NCBI GenBank assembly: GCA_036130055.1
Contig: JAYYOR010000013.1
Location: forward strand, 16,236 to 80,235
DNA length: 64,000 bases
Reading direction: 5' to 3'
Source of the DNA: TMED69 sp036130055
GTDB taxonomy: Bacteria; Pseudomonadota; Gammaproteobacteria; Ga0077536
Under the pieces are notes generated by a model. That model ran no database searches. It had not been told where the DNA came from and saw only the letters and a list, made by a program, of their open reading frames with translations. Below, piece by piece: positions 41,326 to 50,790 of this stretch. The position numbers were made by a program, and so were the translations under genes. Position 1 is the first letter of the stretch, and each line of letters starts with the position of its first letter.

Positions 41326-43218
41326 TCACTCGTTATTACCCTGAATCTCTAAGGCTTCCCATCTTTCCATTAAGTCTTCAATTTGCGATTCCAGGTCCAA
41401 AACTGATTTTAAAACTGGTCTACTCTCGTGATAGGGTAGTTTGTAGAATTCCGCTTCGTTTACTCTCTCTTGCATTTGCTTAAGTTTATTTTCCAATTCG
41501 GAAATCTTGGCTGGCATCATCTGTAGTTCTCGTTTTAGCTTGTAGCTTAATTTTTTTTTGGTTTTTCGATTAAAATTAGATGCCTTATTTTTGTTCTTTG
41601 TTGTTTCAATCTTTTCAATTATTTTTAAAGACTTTTTGCTTTCGAGCCACTGTGCATAACCCCCGGCGTAGGAACTAATTTTATCTCCTGTTTCAAAAAC
41701 TAAAATATTAGTGGCCACTCTGTCTAAAAAATACCTATCGTGACTTGATATAATCAGCGTGCCGCCGAAGGACAAAATCTGCTCCTCTAATGCCTCCATC
41801 GTTTCAACATCAAGATCATTAGTAGGTTCATCTAATATTAATATACTTGCTGGTTTTGTAAATAGTTTTGCCAATCTAGCTCTATTTCTTTCTCCTCCAG
41901 ATAAATAACGGATAGGAGTTAGTGCGCGTTTTGCGGAAAATAAAAACCCCTTTAGATAACCAACGACGTGCCTCTCTTTTCCGTTTATTGAAATATAGTC
42001 CATTCCGTCCCCTACATAATTCGCTATATTTTTTTCTAAATCAAAAAGTTCATCTTTTTGATTAAAATATCCGATGGAGGCGCCATCTGATATTTTTATA
42101 GTACCGTTTTGCGGTTGAAGGCGACCGGTGATAAGATCGAGAAGAGTACTTTTACCAACCCCGTTGTTTCCGAGTAGTCCAATTCTTTGGCCTTTAGTAA
42201 TTACGAGACTAAGTTTTTTGATTATGTTTGAAGTTTTATCATAACTAAATGAACAGTTATAGAGTTCTATTAATTTTCGAGAAGAGAGTTCTTCAGTCTG
42301 TATAGTAATTTTTATTTTTTGATTGGGTGTTACTCTATTTGAATAGTCTTCTCTTAATTTATTAAGTGCCTTCTTTCGTCCTTCATTTTTTGTACCTCTT
42401 GCTTTTACTCCTTGTTTAACCCAGGCTTCTTCTTTATTTAACTTCTTTGTTAGTTTCTTAATTTGCCTCTGTTCATTTGTCTCACTTGATTTCTTTTTTA
42501 TTAAAAAATCTTGGAAACTGCCGTTCCACTCATTCAGTTTTCCTCTGTTAAGCTCAACAATTTTTGTAGAAATACCTTTTAAAAAATAACGATCATGAGT
42601 TGTGAAAATGAGACTTCCTTTGAAACCAAGTAGTTTTTTCTCAAGCCACTCAATAGTTTCAATATCGAGATGATTAGTAGGCTCGTCTAGCAGAAGTATG
42701 TCAGGCTCGTTAATTATTGATCTCGCAAACGACACTCGCCTCTTCCAACCTCCTGATAATTTATCTATTGTTGCGTTCAAAGGCAAATTAAGTTCTGTCG
42801 CAATTCTTTCAATACGATTGTCTACATTCCAGCCAGAGCCGGTTTCAATTCGGGTTTGTAGTTGCTCAAGTAATTTAATTACTTCTTTGGTATGTTTCTT
42901 TTTAGATAGGTAGTTATACTTTTTAATTAATTCCACATGATCGCTTAGTCCTGTCTTTAAATAGCTTTTTACATTTAGATTAGGTCTTCTTGGTAACTCT
43001 TGCTGTAACAGCTCCATTTTCAAACCGTCCAACTTAATCACTTGTCCAAAATCGGGTTGGATAATGCTCATCACGATTCTGAAAAAAGTCGATTTTCCTG
43101 TCCCATTTCTTCCTAACAGGCAGATCCTTTCATTTTTTTTTAATTCAAAATTAACTTTGTCGAGAATTACTTGCTCGCCGTATTTTAACGAAACTTCTTT
43201 TAAGGCTAATAGTGCCAT
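41326..43218 (-). CDS. uup: ABC-F ATPase Uup
   Basis: This 630-residue ABC-F protein has two ABC domains without membrane segments. Walker A motifs are GRNGTGKST and GNNGVGKST, with signature/Walker B pairs LSGGWKRRVSFARS...LLLDEPTNHLD and LSGGERNRARLAKL...LILDEPTNDLD. The C-terminal coiled coil (about 545-625) is the Uup mark. Members act at the ribosome; E. coli Uup affects transposon precise excision and ribosome assembly. It converges on the tRNA-Thr, only 16 bases away. Confidence 0.93.
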   Translation of the reverse strand: MALLALKEVSLKYGEQVILDKVNFELKKNERICLLGRNGTGKSTFFRIVMSIIQPDFGQVIKLDGLKMELLQQELPRRPNLNVKSYLKTGLSDHVELIKKYNYLSKKKHTKEVIKLLEQLQTRIETGSGWNVDNRIERIATELNLPLNATIDKLSGGWKRRVSFARSIINEPDILLLDEPTNHLDIETIEWLEKKLLGFKGSLIFTTHDRYFLKGISTKIVELNRGKLNEWNGSFQDFLIKKKSSETNEQRQIKKLTKKLNKEEAWVKQGVKARGTKNEGRKKALNKLREDYSNRVTPNQKIKITIQTEELSSRKLIELYNCSFSYDKTSNIIKKLSLVITKGQRIGLLGNNGVGKSTLLDLITGRLQPQNGTIKISDGASIGYFNQKDELFDLEKNIANYVGDGMDYISINGKERHVVGYLKGFLFSAKRALTPIRYLSGGERNRARLAKLFTKPASILILDEPTNDLDVETMEALEEQILSFGGTLIISSHDRYFLDRVATNILVFETGDKISSYAGGYAQWLESKKSLKIIEKIETTKNKNKASNFNRKTKKKLSYKLKRELQMMPAKISELENKLKQMQERVNEAEFYKLPYHESRPVLKSVLDLESQIEDLMERWEALEIQGNNE

Positions 43219-43241
43219 CCGCTCTGGAGAACGTTCTGAAG

Positions 43242-43823
43242 CTACGGGCTTATTGTTACATTTTCAATAATAATAGCTTCCTTGGGCACGTCGCGATGAC
43301 CATTTTTGCTGTGAGTTTCGGATTCTGCAATCTTGTCAACGACCTTCATGCCATCAATTACCTTGCCAAAAACAGCATAACCCCAGCCTTGAGAAGATTT
43401 ATCACGATGTTCTAGAAAATCATTATGCACTAGGTTGATGAAAAATTGTGAACTCGCACTATGAGGATCAGAGGTTCTAGCCATTGCTATTGAACCTCTT
43501 TCGTGTATTAGGCCATTAGCGGCTTCATTTTGAATCGGCTCATCAGTCGCTTTATATTCCATATCACTTTCGAAACCTCCTCCTTGAATCATAAATCCAG
43601 GAATCACTCTATGAAATATTGTCCCTTCATAAAAGTTTTTCGTTGCATATGAAAGAAAGTTATTGCATGTAATGGGTGCTTTCTCTAAATTCAGTTCAAT
43701 CGTTATATCACCCTTATTTGTATGTAATATTATTGCTTTGTTGTCTTTCATAAGGGTATTCGCCTCGCTAATTAATGTTAAAAACAAACATAATGTAATT
43801 ATTATAAAGATTTTTAATTTCAT
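43242..43823 (-). CDS. ppiA: Periplasmic peptidyl-prolyl isomerase, cyclophilin type
   Basis: This is a 193-residue cyclophilin with a signal peptide (MKLKIFIIITLCLFLTLISEA, cleavage near residue 21). The cyclophilin core reads FHRVIPGFMIQGGGF, with the catalytic Arg, then SIAMARTSDPHSASSQFFIN and AVFGKVIDGMKVVDKIA. It catalyses proline cis-trans isomerisation in the periplasm. It lies 9 bases downstream of the yaaA stop and is followed by uup. Confidence 0.93.
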   Translation of the reverse strand: MKLKIFIIITLCLFLTLISEANTLMKDNKAIILHTNKGDITIELNLEKAPITCNNFLSYATKNFYEGTIFHRVIPGFMIQGGGFESDMEYKATDEPIQNEAANGLIHERGSIAMARTSDPHSASSQFFINLVHNDFLEHRDKSSQGWGYAVFGKVIDGMKVVDKIAESETHSKNGHRDVPKEAIIIENVTISP

Positions 43824-43832
43824 GTTCTCTCC

Positions 43833-44594
43833 TCAATTTTTTAAAAACATCAGTGCATCAGACGAAGAATTTTTTGATGAAAAGACATATCCATTGTCAC
43901 TAAAATCTTTTAAATCCTCGATATTTTTTACCTTATTTTTAATGATAAACCTTGCCATCATTCCTCTTGCCTTTTTTGCATTAAACGATATCACTTTATA
44001 TTCTCCATTTTTTTTATCTTTAAAAGTTACATCTACAAATTTTTCCGAAAGCTCAGCGCGATTTATTACTTTTGAGTATTCATTAGAAGCGAGATTTAAA
44101 ACTGCCTGAGATTCAGTTTCGGAAATTTCTTGATTAATTTGTCGTGTTATTTCTTGCCACCAGAAACCATAAAGGTCAGCATGTTGTTGAATTTTAAACT
44201 TGGTCCCCATCTCTAGCCGATAGGGGTGAAGACCATCTAGTGGCCGTAGGATTCCATAAAGGCCGGATAAGATACGTAAATATTTTTGGGCATATTTTAT
44301 ATCTCTCCGAGTCAGTGAATACGCGTCTAAGCCCGAATAGACATCACCGTCAAAAGTAAAGATAGCTTGTCTTGAGGTAATCTCGTCTTTGGACCAGTCT
44401 AAAAACCTTTTATTATTTAACTCCGCTAAATTTTTGCTTATCCCCATAAGCTTGCTTAACTGCTGCGGGGTATTTTTTCTCAGTTTCTTGACTAGGTGTT
44501 CCGCTTCTTTGATAAATACTGGTTTCGTGTTTGTCTCTATATGAATTGAATCTTCTAGATTAAGTCGTTTCGCTGGTGATATTAGAACAATCAT
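43833..44594 (-). CDS. yaaA: Peroxide stress protein YaaA
   Basis: This YaaA/DUF328 protein has 253 residues. The family start MIVLISPAKRLN is reached at the ATG at 44594; the open frame continues to 44666, but upstream codons are out of family. Motifs KLMGISKNLAELNNKRF, FTFDGDVYSGLDA, YLRILSGLYGILRPLDGLHPYRLEMGTKF and ASNEYSKVI are diagnostic. In E. coli it limits intracellular iron and damage under peroxide stress. Confidence 0.94.
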   Translation of the reverse strand: MIVLISPAKRLNLEDSIHIETNTKPVFIKEAEHLVKKLRKNTPQQLSKLMGISKNLAELNNKRFLDWSKDEITSRQAIFTFDGDVYSGLDAYSLTRRDIKYAQKYLRILSGLYGILRPLDGLHPYRLEMGTKFKIQQHADLYGFWWQEITRQINQEISETESQAVLNLASNEYSKVINRAELSEKFVDVTFKDKKNGEYKVISFNAKKARGMMARFIIKNKVKNIEDLKDFSDNGYVFSSKNSSSDALMFLKN

Positions 44595-44614
44595 AATTTT
44601 CAACCTTGATATAT

Positions 44615-45997
44615 TTATAAATTTGTAGGGATAATAAACATTGCTAGGGAACAGACTAAAAAGCATGCGGCTGCGACAATAAAGGTATAGCCTACAACAT
44701 CGCCAAATCGCATTCTGGTTACTGCTAGTATGGGTATTGCGAAGAAAGGCTGAATAAGATTGCTTGTTGAGTCGCCGTAAGCGTAAGCCAGAAGGGTGGT
44801 GATCACAGAAACATCCAATTGTTCACCTGCAGGTATTAAGAAGGGAGCTTCAATCATCCATTTTGCGCCAGCAGACGGTACAAAAAGATTCATGAATCCA
44901 GAGTAAGCATACACTACCCATGGATATGTGGAAGTAGTAGAAATAGTCGCAAACAAGTTGCCTAACCAATCTCCCAAGTCGGTTTTTTGCAGTAAGCCAA
45001 AGATTCCGGCATAAAACGGGAATTGAATAATAATACCCCAGGCGGAGGTGACTCCCTCTCTAACCGCTGTTAGGAATGAAGGTGCATTTCCGTGTAAAAT
45101 TAGGGCAATCACCAAAAATGTTATGTTATATGCATTAATCGTCCAGCTAGTCCCAAACCCTTGATTTACGATTGAATGCCCAAGGGGATATGCTAATAGA
45201 ACGATTGCAAGTAAAATCCAGCCACGAAAGCGATCAATAAAGTCGGCTGGACGAGAGGCTTGCGGTAGTTCTTTTGGAGGTTTGGGTATTATATTTTTTA
45301 TCTCATCTTCGGTTAGTATTCGTGCATTTTTTTTTGGGTGTAGTATGCAAGTGAGAAGTAAACCCGTAGTCCCTATAACCACCAAAAAAATTAAGTTAAA
45401 CTTATTAAATAGGGTTTCAGTTACCGGATATAGTCTGTCGACAATTGAGACACCTTCAATATTTGCCATCAAGAGGGGATTTTCGGGTGTTGCTAAAATC
45501 AGAGGAGCCGAACCAGATAAACCACCATGCCACACTGTTCCTAAGCCTAAGTAAGATGCGCAAATTAAGAGCCTGACGTCAACTCTAGGATTATTCTTTA
45601 ACATAAATGGTGTGAATAAAGCACAAGCAACTAAGCATAAAGCCCAATTTAAATACCCAGTCACTAATGAAAAGACTCCTGCAAGAATTAGCGCTTGAAC
45701 TGGCTCTTTTTTGTTTGGTATGGATGATAACCAGCTAAATAGTTTGTAAATTGGTTTCGAGGATACGCATGCGTGTGCTGCAACCATTGCGATTGTAAAT
45801 TGCATTCCGAGACCTAGCAGAGACCACACTCCATCTCCCCAAGCAAGAATAGTGTCCTCAAGTGATGTGCCGACTCCAAAAATGCACAAAAAAATAGCTA
45901 TCAGGGTAAGAATCATGCAAATTACCCATGCATCGGGGACCCATCTTTCAGTAAAAGAGGAAAGTCCGGCACCGAGATCTCGTAGATGAGACAACAT
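44615..45997 (-). CDS. Short-chain fatty acid transporter (AtoE family)
   Basis: This is a membrane transporter of about 460 residues with roughly a dozen hydrophobic segments. The N-terminal FTERWVPDAWVICMILTLIA, LGMQFTIAMVAAHACVSSKPI, YLGLGTVWHGGLSGSAPL and FVPSAGAKWMIEAPFLIPA are conserved in AtoE-like short-chain fatty acid (acetoacetate/butyrate) transporters. The frame is open from a TTG at 46012; the ATG at 45997 gives a family-like start and is preferred. No ato genes are next to it. Confidence 0.86.
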   Translation of the reverse strand: MLSHLRDLGAGLSSFTERWVPDAWVICMILTLIAIFLCIFGVGTSLEDTILAWGDGVWSLLGLGMQFTIAMVAAHACVSSKPIYKLFSWLSSIPNKKEPVQALILAGVFSLVTGYLNWALCLVACALFTPFMLKNNPRVDVRLLICASYLGLGTVWHGGLSGSAPLILATPENPLLMANIEGVSIVDRLYPVTETLFNKFNLIFLVVIGTTGLLLTCILHPKKNARILTEDEIKNIIPKPPKELPQASRPADFIDRFRGWILLAIVLLAYPLGHSIVNQGFGTSWTINAYNITFLVIALILHGNAPSFLTAVREGVTSAWGIIIQFPFYAGIFGLLQKTDLGDWLGNLFATISTTSTYPWVVYAYSGFMNLFVPSAGAKWMIEAPFLIPAGEQLDVSVITTLLAYAYGDSTSNLIQPFFAIPILAVTRMRFGDVVGYTFIVAAACFLVCSLAMFIIPTNL

Positions 45998-46073
45998 ATT
46001 AATAGTTTCCAATAATTTTTTTTAATGTGATAATTGTCGTTGTGTTTAGTTTTGGTTTCAACTAGTTTTTTGA

Positions 46074-46541
46074 ATGGATTTACAAAAAGAATTACTTTTT
46101 AAGGTACTTGATAAGTCAAACGTTGCTAGACTAGCGCTTATAGATAGAAAATTCCTTCCTGATGCTATGCCGATAGTTTTCGGTAGACGCGAGAATGTGC
46201 TTTTTAGTCCTGTGGATGGCAAACCAAAAAAAACTGCCAATCTGGCAAGAATAAAGAATCTTGAAGCAAATTCAAATACGATGCTACTGTTTGACCACTA
46301 TTCTTCTAACTGGGAAGATTTGTGGTGGCTTAGGTTAGTTTGTGATGCGAAGGTAGTTATAAATCCCAGAGAAACCAGAGAATACGAAAGGATTTTATAC
46401 GAAAAATACGAACAATATCAAATTACGGAAATGAGTAAAAGTCAAACCAAGAAGACTTTTATAATCTTTGAGGTATTATCTTTAAAATACTGGGGCTTTT
46501 TAGGGGAAAACAGCTTGTTAAAATGGCTTGAGGAAGTTTAG
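46074..46541 (+). CDS. PPOX-class (pyridoxamine 5'-phosphate oxidase-fold) flavin-binding protein
   Basis: This 155-residue split-barrel protein is of the PPOX class. VARLALIDRKFLPDAMPIVFG is the N-terminal strand pair that binds flavin, followed by KTANLARIKNLEAN and the WEDLWWLRLVCDAKVV strand. Relatives of this type (TIGR03668) are called F420-dependent, but flavin is equally possible and cannot be settled from sequence. Its stop overlaps the 3' end of the convergent LLM oxidoreductase gene by 4 bases. Confidence 0.78.
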   Translation: MDLQKELLFKVLDKSNVARLALIDRKFLPDAMPIVFGRRENVLFSPVDGKPKKTANLARIKNLEANSNTMLLFDHYSSNWEDLWWLRLVCDAKVVINPRETREYERILYEKYEQYQITEMSKSQTKKTFIIFEVLSLKYWGFLGENSLLKWLEEV

Positions 46542-47413
46542 TATTTTACGAGTTTATAAAATTCTTTTTTTATTTCGCTTATAGAATTAATGAAGTCTTC
46601 GCAGTCATAATTATTTTGTCTCTCCGGGAAAAAAACAAAATTTTTATAGCCCTGTTCGTATAACTCACAAAGTTGTTTAGGATTTTTAGGAGCATCAAAA
46701 AGAATAATTAATAAATCTTGAAAATTTCTGCTATGTCTATCACATTCAATTTTAAGATCCTGGAGAGGCTCAGAATTTTTTTCGTAACGATTGAAAATAG
46801 GCATCCAGCCGTCTCCGTATCTTACTACTTTTTTTACTACTGATTTATGGTTTGAACCGATTAAGATAGGAGGACCTTTCTTTTGAAATGGTTTTGGGTA
46901 TTGTTTTACCGGACCTTTTAGTTTAAAAAATTTTCCTTCATGATTTATTTCTTCGTTTGTCCAAAGTTTTTTGATTAGGTCTACGTGCTCTTCAACAATC
47001 GCCCATCTTTGCTCAAAGCAAGAACCGTGATTCTCCATTGCCTCTTTTATCCAACCGCCAGCTACTCCGAATATTAGACGGCCATTTGAAAGGTGATCTA
47101 GGGTCGAAATTGCTTTTGCGGTGATAATAGGGTCTCTTTCCGTTAATAAACAGACGCCTGTGCCTAACTTTATGCTTTTTGTTTGTGCGGCGCACGCTGA
47201 TAGCGAGATTATAGGATCGTACATCATGCCGAATAACTTAAAGGTCTCTTTTTTATAATATTTTTTCGCTGTATTAGTTATGGGAATATGGCTATTTTCA
47301 GCTAAAAACAAATAGTCTAAATTTTTCTTTTCGGCAATTATTGCGATTACATTGGGTTGGGGTATATTTTCTGTTGGAAAGATACAAATACCAAAATTTA
47401 CTTGTTCTGACAC
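46538..47413 (-). CDS. LLM-class flavin- or F420-dependent oxidoreductase
   Basis: This luciferase-like monooxygenase-class TIM-barrel protein has about 291 residues. IKLGTGVCLLTERDPIITAKAISTLDHLSNGRLIFGVAGGW is the family's central motif, followed by GPPILIGSNHKSVVKKVVRYGDGWMPI. The frame is open from 47455, but the GTG at 47413 has GGAG about 8 bases upstream and removes a non-family N-terminus; it is preferred. The cofactor (FMN or F420) is not determined. It converges on the PPOX-class gene. Confidence 0.82.
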   Translation of the reverse strand: MSEQVNFGICIFPTENIPQPNVIAIIAEKKNLDYLFLAENSHIPITNTAKKYYKKETFKLFGMMYDPIISLSACAAQTKSIKLGTGVCLLTERDPIITAKAISTLDHLSNGRLIFGVAGGWIKEAMENHGSCFEQRWAIVEEHVDLIKKLWTNEEINHEGKFFKLKGPVKQYPKPFQKKGPPILIGSNHKSVVKKVVRYGDGWMPIFNRYEKNSEPLQDLKIECDRHSRNFQDLLIILFDAPKNPKQLCELYEQGYKNFVFFPERQNNYDCEDFINSISEIKKEFYKLVKY

Positions 47414-47482
47414 TAGAGCACTCCAAGTGAGACTTTTATTTTGATATTGTACCAATAAATAAATGAGATTTAATTTTATTAT

Positions 47483-48361
47483 ATGATTTATTTGAAGTTG
47501 GTTTTGGCTACGATTGTTTGGGGTTTGACTCCCACAATAAATAAGTTGCTGTCGGAATATAGTTCTCCATTTGTTATTACCTTCTTTAGGTTCTTTTTTG
47601 CGGGCTTAGCATTTAGTTTTCTTTTTGTGTACTTGCGGAAAAACTTTTATTTCACCAAATCTAGTTTGGTATTATTCTGCTGTTTGGGTTTTTTTGGCTT
47701 CGTCATGCATAATGCATTGATGTGCAAGGGGCTCGAAGGAACCTCTGCTGGGCTTACTTCTATTATAATGTCATTGATTGTGGTCCAAGTAGTCTTAATT
47801 GAATGGTTGTTAACCAAAAAAACACCCTCAAAGCTAGTGTCGTTGGGTATTTTAATGACAATATTCGGAGTGTATTTTGTCTCTGGTAATGATGGGCTCA
47901 AAGGTCCAGAAGATTTCTTTTTTAGTGAATTTTTAGTTTTTCTCTCAGCATTATCGTGGGCTATTTATACAGTCATATGCAGGACTGCTCTAAAACATCA
48001 TGATGAGTTAACAGTTCTTACTTTTGCAACTCTATTTGCTATTTTATTTTTGCTACCCCTTCCTGCCCTTCATTATGACGTTGTGACAAATATTATCATG
48101 GATCACTTTTCTGTAGGGTTACTTGCATTCACAGGCTTGATAAGCTCTGCTTTGACTTTTTTTTGGCATCAACAGGCCATTCAAAAAATTGGTGTCCTTA
48201 CAACTTCAATTTTTTTGAATTTGGTTCCGATATTCGGAGTCATAAGTGCAACCTTAATATTGAAAGAAGAGTTTAATATAAGAATGATTATTGGAACGAT
48301 TATTACGGTTGCTGGTGTTGTAATCGTAAATGTTTTCCAAAAACCAAAAAGTAATAATTAA
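47483..48361 (+). CDS. DMT-superfamily transporter (EamA domains)
   Basis: This is a 292-residue membrane protein with ten hydrophobic segments in two EamA repeats, about 5-137 and 152-287. VWGLTPTINKLL and SSPFVITFFRFFFAGLAF mark the first repeat, LSWAIYTVICRTALKHHDELTVLTFATL and TSIFLNLVPIFGVISATLILKE the second. These transporters export metabolites or amino acids. The substrate is unknown. It converges on the amidase gene. Confidence 0.88.
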   Translation: MIYLKLVLATIVWGLTPTINKLLSEYSSPFVITFFRFFFAGLAFSFLFVYLRKNFYFTKSSLVLFCCLGFFGFVMHNALMCKGLEGTSAGLTSIIMSLIVVQVVLIEWLLTKKTPSKLVSLGILMTIFGVYFVSGNDGLKGPEDFFFSEFLVFLSALSWAIYTVICRTALKHHDELTVLTFATLFAILFLLPLPALHYDVVTNIIMDHFSVGLLAFTGLISSALTFFWHQQAIQKIGVLTTSIFLNLVPIFGVISATLILKEEFNIRMIIGTIITVAGVVIVNVFQKPKSNN

Positions 48362-48365
48362 CTTT

Positions 48366-49877
48366 TTATCTTAAGCAAATTTTTTCTATCGCTTTACCAA
48401 CTTTTAGTACAATATCATCACTTTGATGGTTGCCTATAATCATTGCTCCAATAGGTAAATCTCCTTTCGTTCCACATGGTACACTAAGAGCCGGGTGCCC
48501 GGTGACATCAAAGGTCGCCGTATTGTGAATCATGCCAAGAGCATTTTGCACGTTTTCTTTAATATTGAAATTATTGTTAATAGCTGGAAATGCGCATGTG
48601 GGTGTGGTTGGCATCAATAAAGCATCAAAGTGACTTAGCTTTTCGTTGAATGCAGTAGCTAGCCAAATAGCTTGATTCTGTGCGCTTGCGTAGTGTTTCC
48701 CGTTATATTTTTGTGTCATATAAGTTCCCATTAGAAAAATTAATTTCCCTGTATCTGACAACTGATCCATGTTTTTTTCTAAACCTTGACTGAAGAAATT
48801 GCCCAGATTGGTATCATATAGTCCTTTCCAATTTTTTCCATTTACTTGATTTCGAAACATCTGAGAGTAGGCACCTTCTATGGCTATTGCATTCCAAATA
48901 TGCATTCCATACTTGTGCTCCGGTATGCTTATTTCCTCGGTGTGGATGCCTGTACTCTTCATATCTTTAGCTAGTTTCTTAATCGCAGAACTAACATCTG
49001 GATCTGAAATACCCGGCCAGGCCAAACTTTCGGCCACTAATCCAACTCTTAATCCGCTCACATCGTCATTGAGGGCATTTAAGAAATATTTTTTTCTAGT
49101 GTGTTTGTTTCTCGGATCTAAACCATCAGGAACACTGATAACATCTAGGGTAAGAGCGACATCTGCCACGTTTCTAGCCATCGGGCCCAAATGGTCCAGA
49201 GATTGTTCGATTGGGAACGCTCCGGTATAAGGGACTAAACCATGACTTGGTTTAAGCCCTACGACACCACACCAGCTAGATGGAATCCTAATTGAACCTC
49301 CCTGATCACCGCCTATCGCAATATCTACCTCCTCGCTGGCCAAAAGAGCTGCAGAGCCACTTGAAGATCCGCCGCTTGAAAATTTAGGATTTCTGGGATT
49401 TAAAACTGTACCAAAATCATTTGTATGACTGCCGCCGGATAAACATAAATTTTCACAAGAGGCTTTACCCGCAATTGTGGCACCTGCTTCTAAAAGAAGA
49501 GTCACAATTGATGCATCTTGTTCAGGAATAAAGCCTTCTAAGATGGTTGTACCATTATTCATGGGTATGCCTGCCACGGATATATTGTCTTTGATCGCAA
49601 TTTTCCGGCCTTTTAATTTCCCTGTTTTTGCGCCTTTTATTTCACATTTTCTCCTCCATGCCCGATAGGGATTTTCAGATTCATCAGGAATATAACCACT
49701 ATTTCTTCCAAATTTATTGGCTTTATGTGGATACGTCAACGAATCTAGATGTCTATATGATTCAATTGGTCCATCCATAAGTTCGGCAAACATTTTAATA
49801 TCCGTATCGGTGAGATTTAATCCTGATGTTTCCGCAATCCTTTTAATTTCATCGTAAGAAGGCGCTCTAATGCTCAT
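48366..49877 (-). CDS. Amidase signature family protein
   Basis: This is a 503-residue amidase-signature hydrolase. The catalytic Lys sits in GRKIAIKDNISVAG, and the Ser-Ser pair is in the glycine-serine signature: SSGGSSSGSAALLA, then IAIGGDQGGSIRIPSSWCGVVGLKPS. The C-terminal ALSVPCGTKGDLPIGAMIIG is typical. It could be an aliphatic amidase or GatA-like, but no gatB or gatC is adjacent, so a stand-alone amidase is more likely. Substrate is unknown. Confidence 0.85.
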   Translation of the reverse strand: MSIRAPSYDEIKRIAETSGLNLTDTDIKMFAELMDGPIESYRHLDSLTYPHKANKFGRNSGYIPDESENPYRAWRRKCEIKGAKTGKLKGRKIAIKDNISVAGIPMNNGTTILEGFIPEQDASIVTLLLEAGATIAGKASCENLCLSGGSHTNDFGTVLNPRNPKFSSGGSSSGSAALLASEEVDIAIGGDQGGSIRIPSSWCGVVGLKPSHGLVPYTGAFPIEQSLDHLGPMARNVADVALTLDVISVPDGLDPRNKHTRKKYFLNALNDDVSGLRVGLVAESLAWPGISDPDVSSAIKKLAKDMKSTGIHTEEISIPEHKYGMHIWNAIAIEGAYSQMFRNQVNGKNWKGLYDTNLGNFFSQGLEKNMDQLSDTGKLIFLMGTYMTQKYNGKHYASAQNQAIWLATAFNEKLSHFDALLMPTTPTCAFPAINNNFNIKENVQNALGMIHNTATFDVTGHPALSVPCGTKGDLPIGAMIIGNHQSDDIVLKVGKAIEKICLR

Positions 49878-50008
49878 ATCATTTCCTCTAAAGTTTGTTC
49901 ACTTTTAGTTTGTTCAAGTTTATAACATTTCTTAATTTGAGTAGAATGTTTTTAGTCATGATTAGTATAAATGTCGATTCAGGCTAAAATTCTTAAAAGG
50001 AGTTTCTT

Positions 50009-50776
50009 TTGTATAACACGATTAAGGTATTTGAAAAATGCAAAAATGTTGTTGAGTTCCGCCTATCTAGGCCTCAGGTCGCTAACGCATATAATGATGA
50101 AATGATCACTGAAATGCTAAAGGCTTTATCTGAGTTATCTTCCCAGACTAGGGTGCTACTGATTACGGGAGAGGGTAAAAACTTTCAAGGTGGAGCTGAC
50201 CTCGATTGGTTAAAACAAGCTTCTGAGGAAAATTTTGAATTTAATCGCAAATTATCCATGAAAAGTTTTAAATTTTTTGAGTCGTTAAGACATTTGAGCA
50301 TACCAGTTGTAGTCAAAATTACGGGTTTTTGCGGAGGTGGGGGGACTGGTATAGTGGCCTCTTGTGACATCGCAATTGCATCAGTCGAGGCCAGTTTTTC
50401 TATAGCCGAAGTGCGTTGGGGTATGACGCCATCAATAATCTTCCCAGCGCTTTATCCGAGCATCGGTACCAAGAATATCTCTAGGTATGCATTTACTGGG
50501 GATATTTTCAGTGCACGACGGGCTCTAGAAATTGGCCTGATAAGTGAAATTTCGTCACCTGATCTTTTGGATGATCGTGTCGAAAAAATTGTGGGCTCTA
50601 TTCTGCGGTCCTCGTCTTCAGCGATAAAATCGACAAAAAAGGAGTTGCTTAAATTTAACGAATGGAAAGAATTGCAAGATTCCTTGGTTAGTACTCATGC
50701 TAAGCAAAGGATGTCAGCAGATGCTAAGCATGGCTTAAATGCTTTCAATGAAAAAAATGTTCCCAGTTGGAATTAA
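50009..50776 (+). CDS. Enoyl-CoA hydratase/isomerase family protein
   Basis: This is a 255-residue crotonase-fold protein. The oxyanion-hole segments GKNFQGGADLDWL and ITGFCGGGGTGIVASCDIAIA are present, and the AEVRWGMTPSIIFPAL stretch matches hydratases of the methylglutaconyl-CoA/LiuC-like branch. The start is TTG with a strong AAAAGGAG 6 bases upstream (49996-50002), which settles it. Substrate is not certain. The gene converges on the SDR gene. Confidence 0.86.
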   Translation: MYNTIKVFEKCKNVVEFRLSRPQVANAYNDEMITEMLKALSELSSQTRVLLITGEGKNFQGGADLDWLKQASEENFEFNRKLSMKSFKFFESLRHLSIPVVVKITGFCGGGGTGIVASCDIAIASVEASFSIAEVRWGMTPSIIFPALYPSIGTKNISRYAFTGDIFSARRALEIGLISEISSPDLLDDRVEKIVGSILRSSSSAIKSTKKELLKFNEWKELQDSLVSTHAKQRMSADAKHGLNAFNEKNVPSWN

Positions 50777-50790
50777 AGTCTTTTAAAGTG

